Positions 63,686-64,000 of a stretch of DNA of 64,000 bases are shown here, one piece after another; within the stretch, counting starts at the first letter, position 1, and every line of letters begins with the position of its first letter. The notes under the pieces are model-generated. The model was not told the DNA's origin and ran no database searches. It was given only the letters and a program-made list of their open reading frames with translations. Source of the stretch: Pedobacter steynii (GTDB taxonomy: Bacteria > Bacteroidota > Bacteroidia > Sphingobacteriales > Sphingobacteriaceae); the NCBI RefSeq assembly GCF_900103665.1, contig NZ_FNGY01000004.1, positions 124,001 to 188,000 of the forward strand, given 5' to 3'. The position numbers and the translations under genes are program-made.

Positions 63686-64000
63686 TTATATATTGCCTTT
63701 TTCTAAAAAGAAAGAAACAACCTCTTTTTGAGTCAAAAGGTCTTTAACGTAAAGCTTAACCTCTTTAGATGTCAATATGGTTGACTTCAACTGCATAGAC
63801 CTTAGAGAGCCATCTTTCTGAGGTGCAATCAAAACAACCCTGCCCAAATTCAAATCGAAAAGACGAAAGTTTACAACAGCATAGTTATTCCTGTCTGCCG
63901 TAAGAAATGAAATGAAATCAACTTTATTATTTTTAGTTTTAATGCTACCCTGCCCAATATAATCTGGATGATTTCTTGAGCTTACACTTGACTCGATATG
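63686..64000 (-). CDS. C-terminal part of an unrecognised protein, cut by the window edge
   Basis: An uninterrupted minus-strand frame of 104 codons from the window edge to a TAA at 63686-63688; the start lies beyond the window. Reading from the edge it begins HIESSVSSRNHPDYIGQGSI and ends VVSFFLEKGNI. It has no motif I recognise; it is lysine- and hydrophobic-strand-rich, without a visible membrane helix. More A/T-rich than neighbouring genes. That it is coding rests on frame length and even composition only. Confidence 0.6.
   Translation of the reverse strand, partial: HIESSVSSRNHPDYIGQGSIKTKNNKVDFISFLTADRNNYAVVNFRLFDLNLGRVVLIAPQKDGSLRSMQLKSTILTSKEVKLYVKDLLTQKEVVSFFLEKGNI

Overview
The window looks like a chromosomal segment of a Bacteroidota bacterium of the Sphingobacteriaceae, most like Pedobacter. 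The reasons are three ECF sigma / FecR / TonB-receptor surface-signalling loci, two SusC/SusD pairs, a type IX secretion (T9SS) type-B cargo with a PorP/SprF partner, LytTR two-component pairs, DUF4249 and DUF1223 proteins, A/T-rich promoters fitting the TAnnTTTG -7 element, and few Shine-Dalgarno sequences. This assignment rests on gene content only. I saw no rRNA, tRNA, CRISPR array, transposase or phage genes.

Layout. 1-8.9 kb: an amine oxidase followed directly by a 2-oxo acid decarboxylase (cut by the window edge), an orphan gene, a degenerate HAD protein, a secreted epoxide hydrolase, a lipoprotein agmatine deiminase with an AraC regulator, a Tat-exported hydrolase and Ohr. 9-11.6 kb: LytS/LytTR pair plus a DUF1223 protein. 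11.7-18.5 kb: KatG, exonuclease III, a DNA alkylation repair protein, then an Lrp regulator divergent from rocD-rocF (arginine to glutamate semialdehyde). 18.6-22 kb: a small secreted protein and a second LytTR pair with an outer-membrane protein. 22.1-27 kb: ECF/FecR/receptor/DUF4249 locus. 27-39.4 kb (minus strand): ECF, FecR, SusC, SusD, an Endo H-like GH18, a giant discoidin/FN3 T9SS type-B protein and PorP/SprF, which together read as an N-glycan capture operon with its own surface adhesin and secretion partner. 39.5-39.7 kb: a candidate small RNA. 39.8-48.8 kb: a membrane-anchored MutS-like ATPase, a membrane AraC regulator divergent from a TonB receptor plus secreted phosphatase, and an S9 peptidase. 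49-53 kb: MgtC-like protein, S8 protease, phosphotransferase, MarR. 53-62.4 kb: third ECF/FecR/SusCD locus with a zinc metallohydrolase lipoprotein. 62.5-63.6 kb: a decayed second copy of the MgtC...phosphotransferase-MarR block, split by a gamma-glutamylcyclotransferase-like gene. A partial unknown gene ends the window.

How the parts work together: all three FecR-linked receptors carry an N-terminal STN domain, as expected for receptors that pass a signal through FecR to an ECF sigma factor. Both SusC genes have the same kind of leader (short ORF, then hairpin) after fecR. The third locus lies between direct repeats of the MgtC/phosphotransferase/MarR block, so recombination between the copies could delete or amplify it. 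The most interesting items are the GH18/T9SS operon, the shared SusC leader layout, the candidate sRNA, the helically phased TTAAC motif seen at two loci, and the decayed duplication with its visible deletion junctions.
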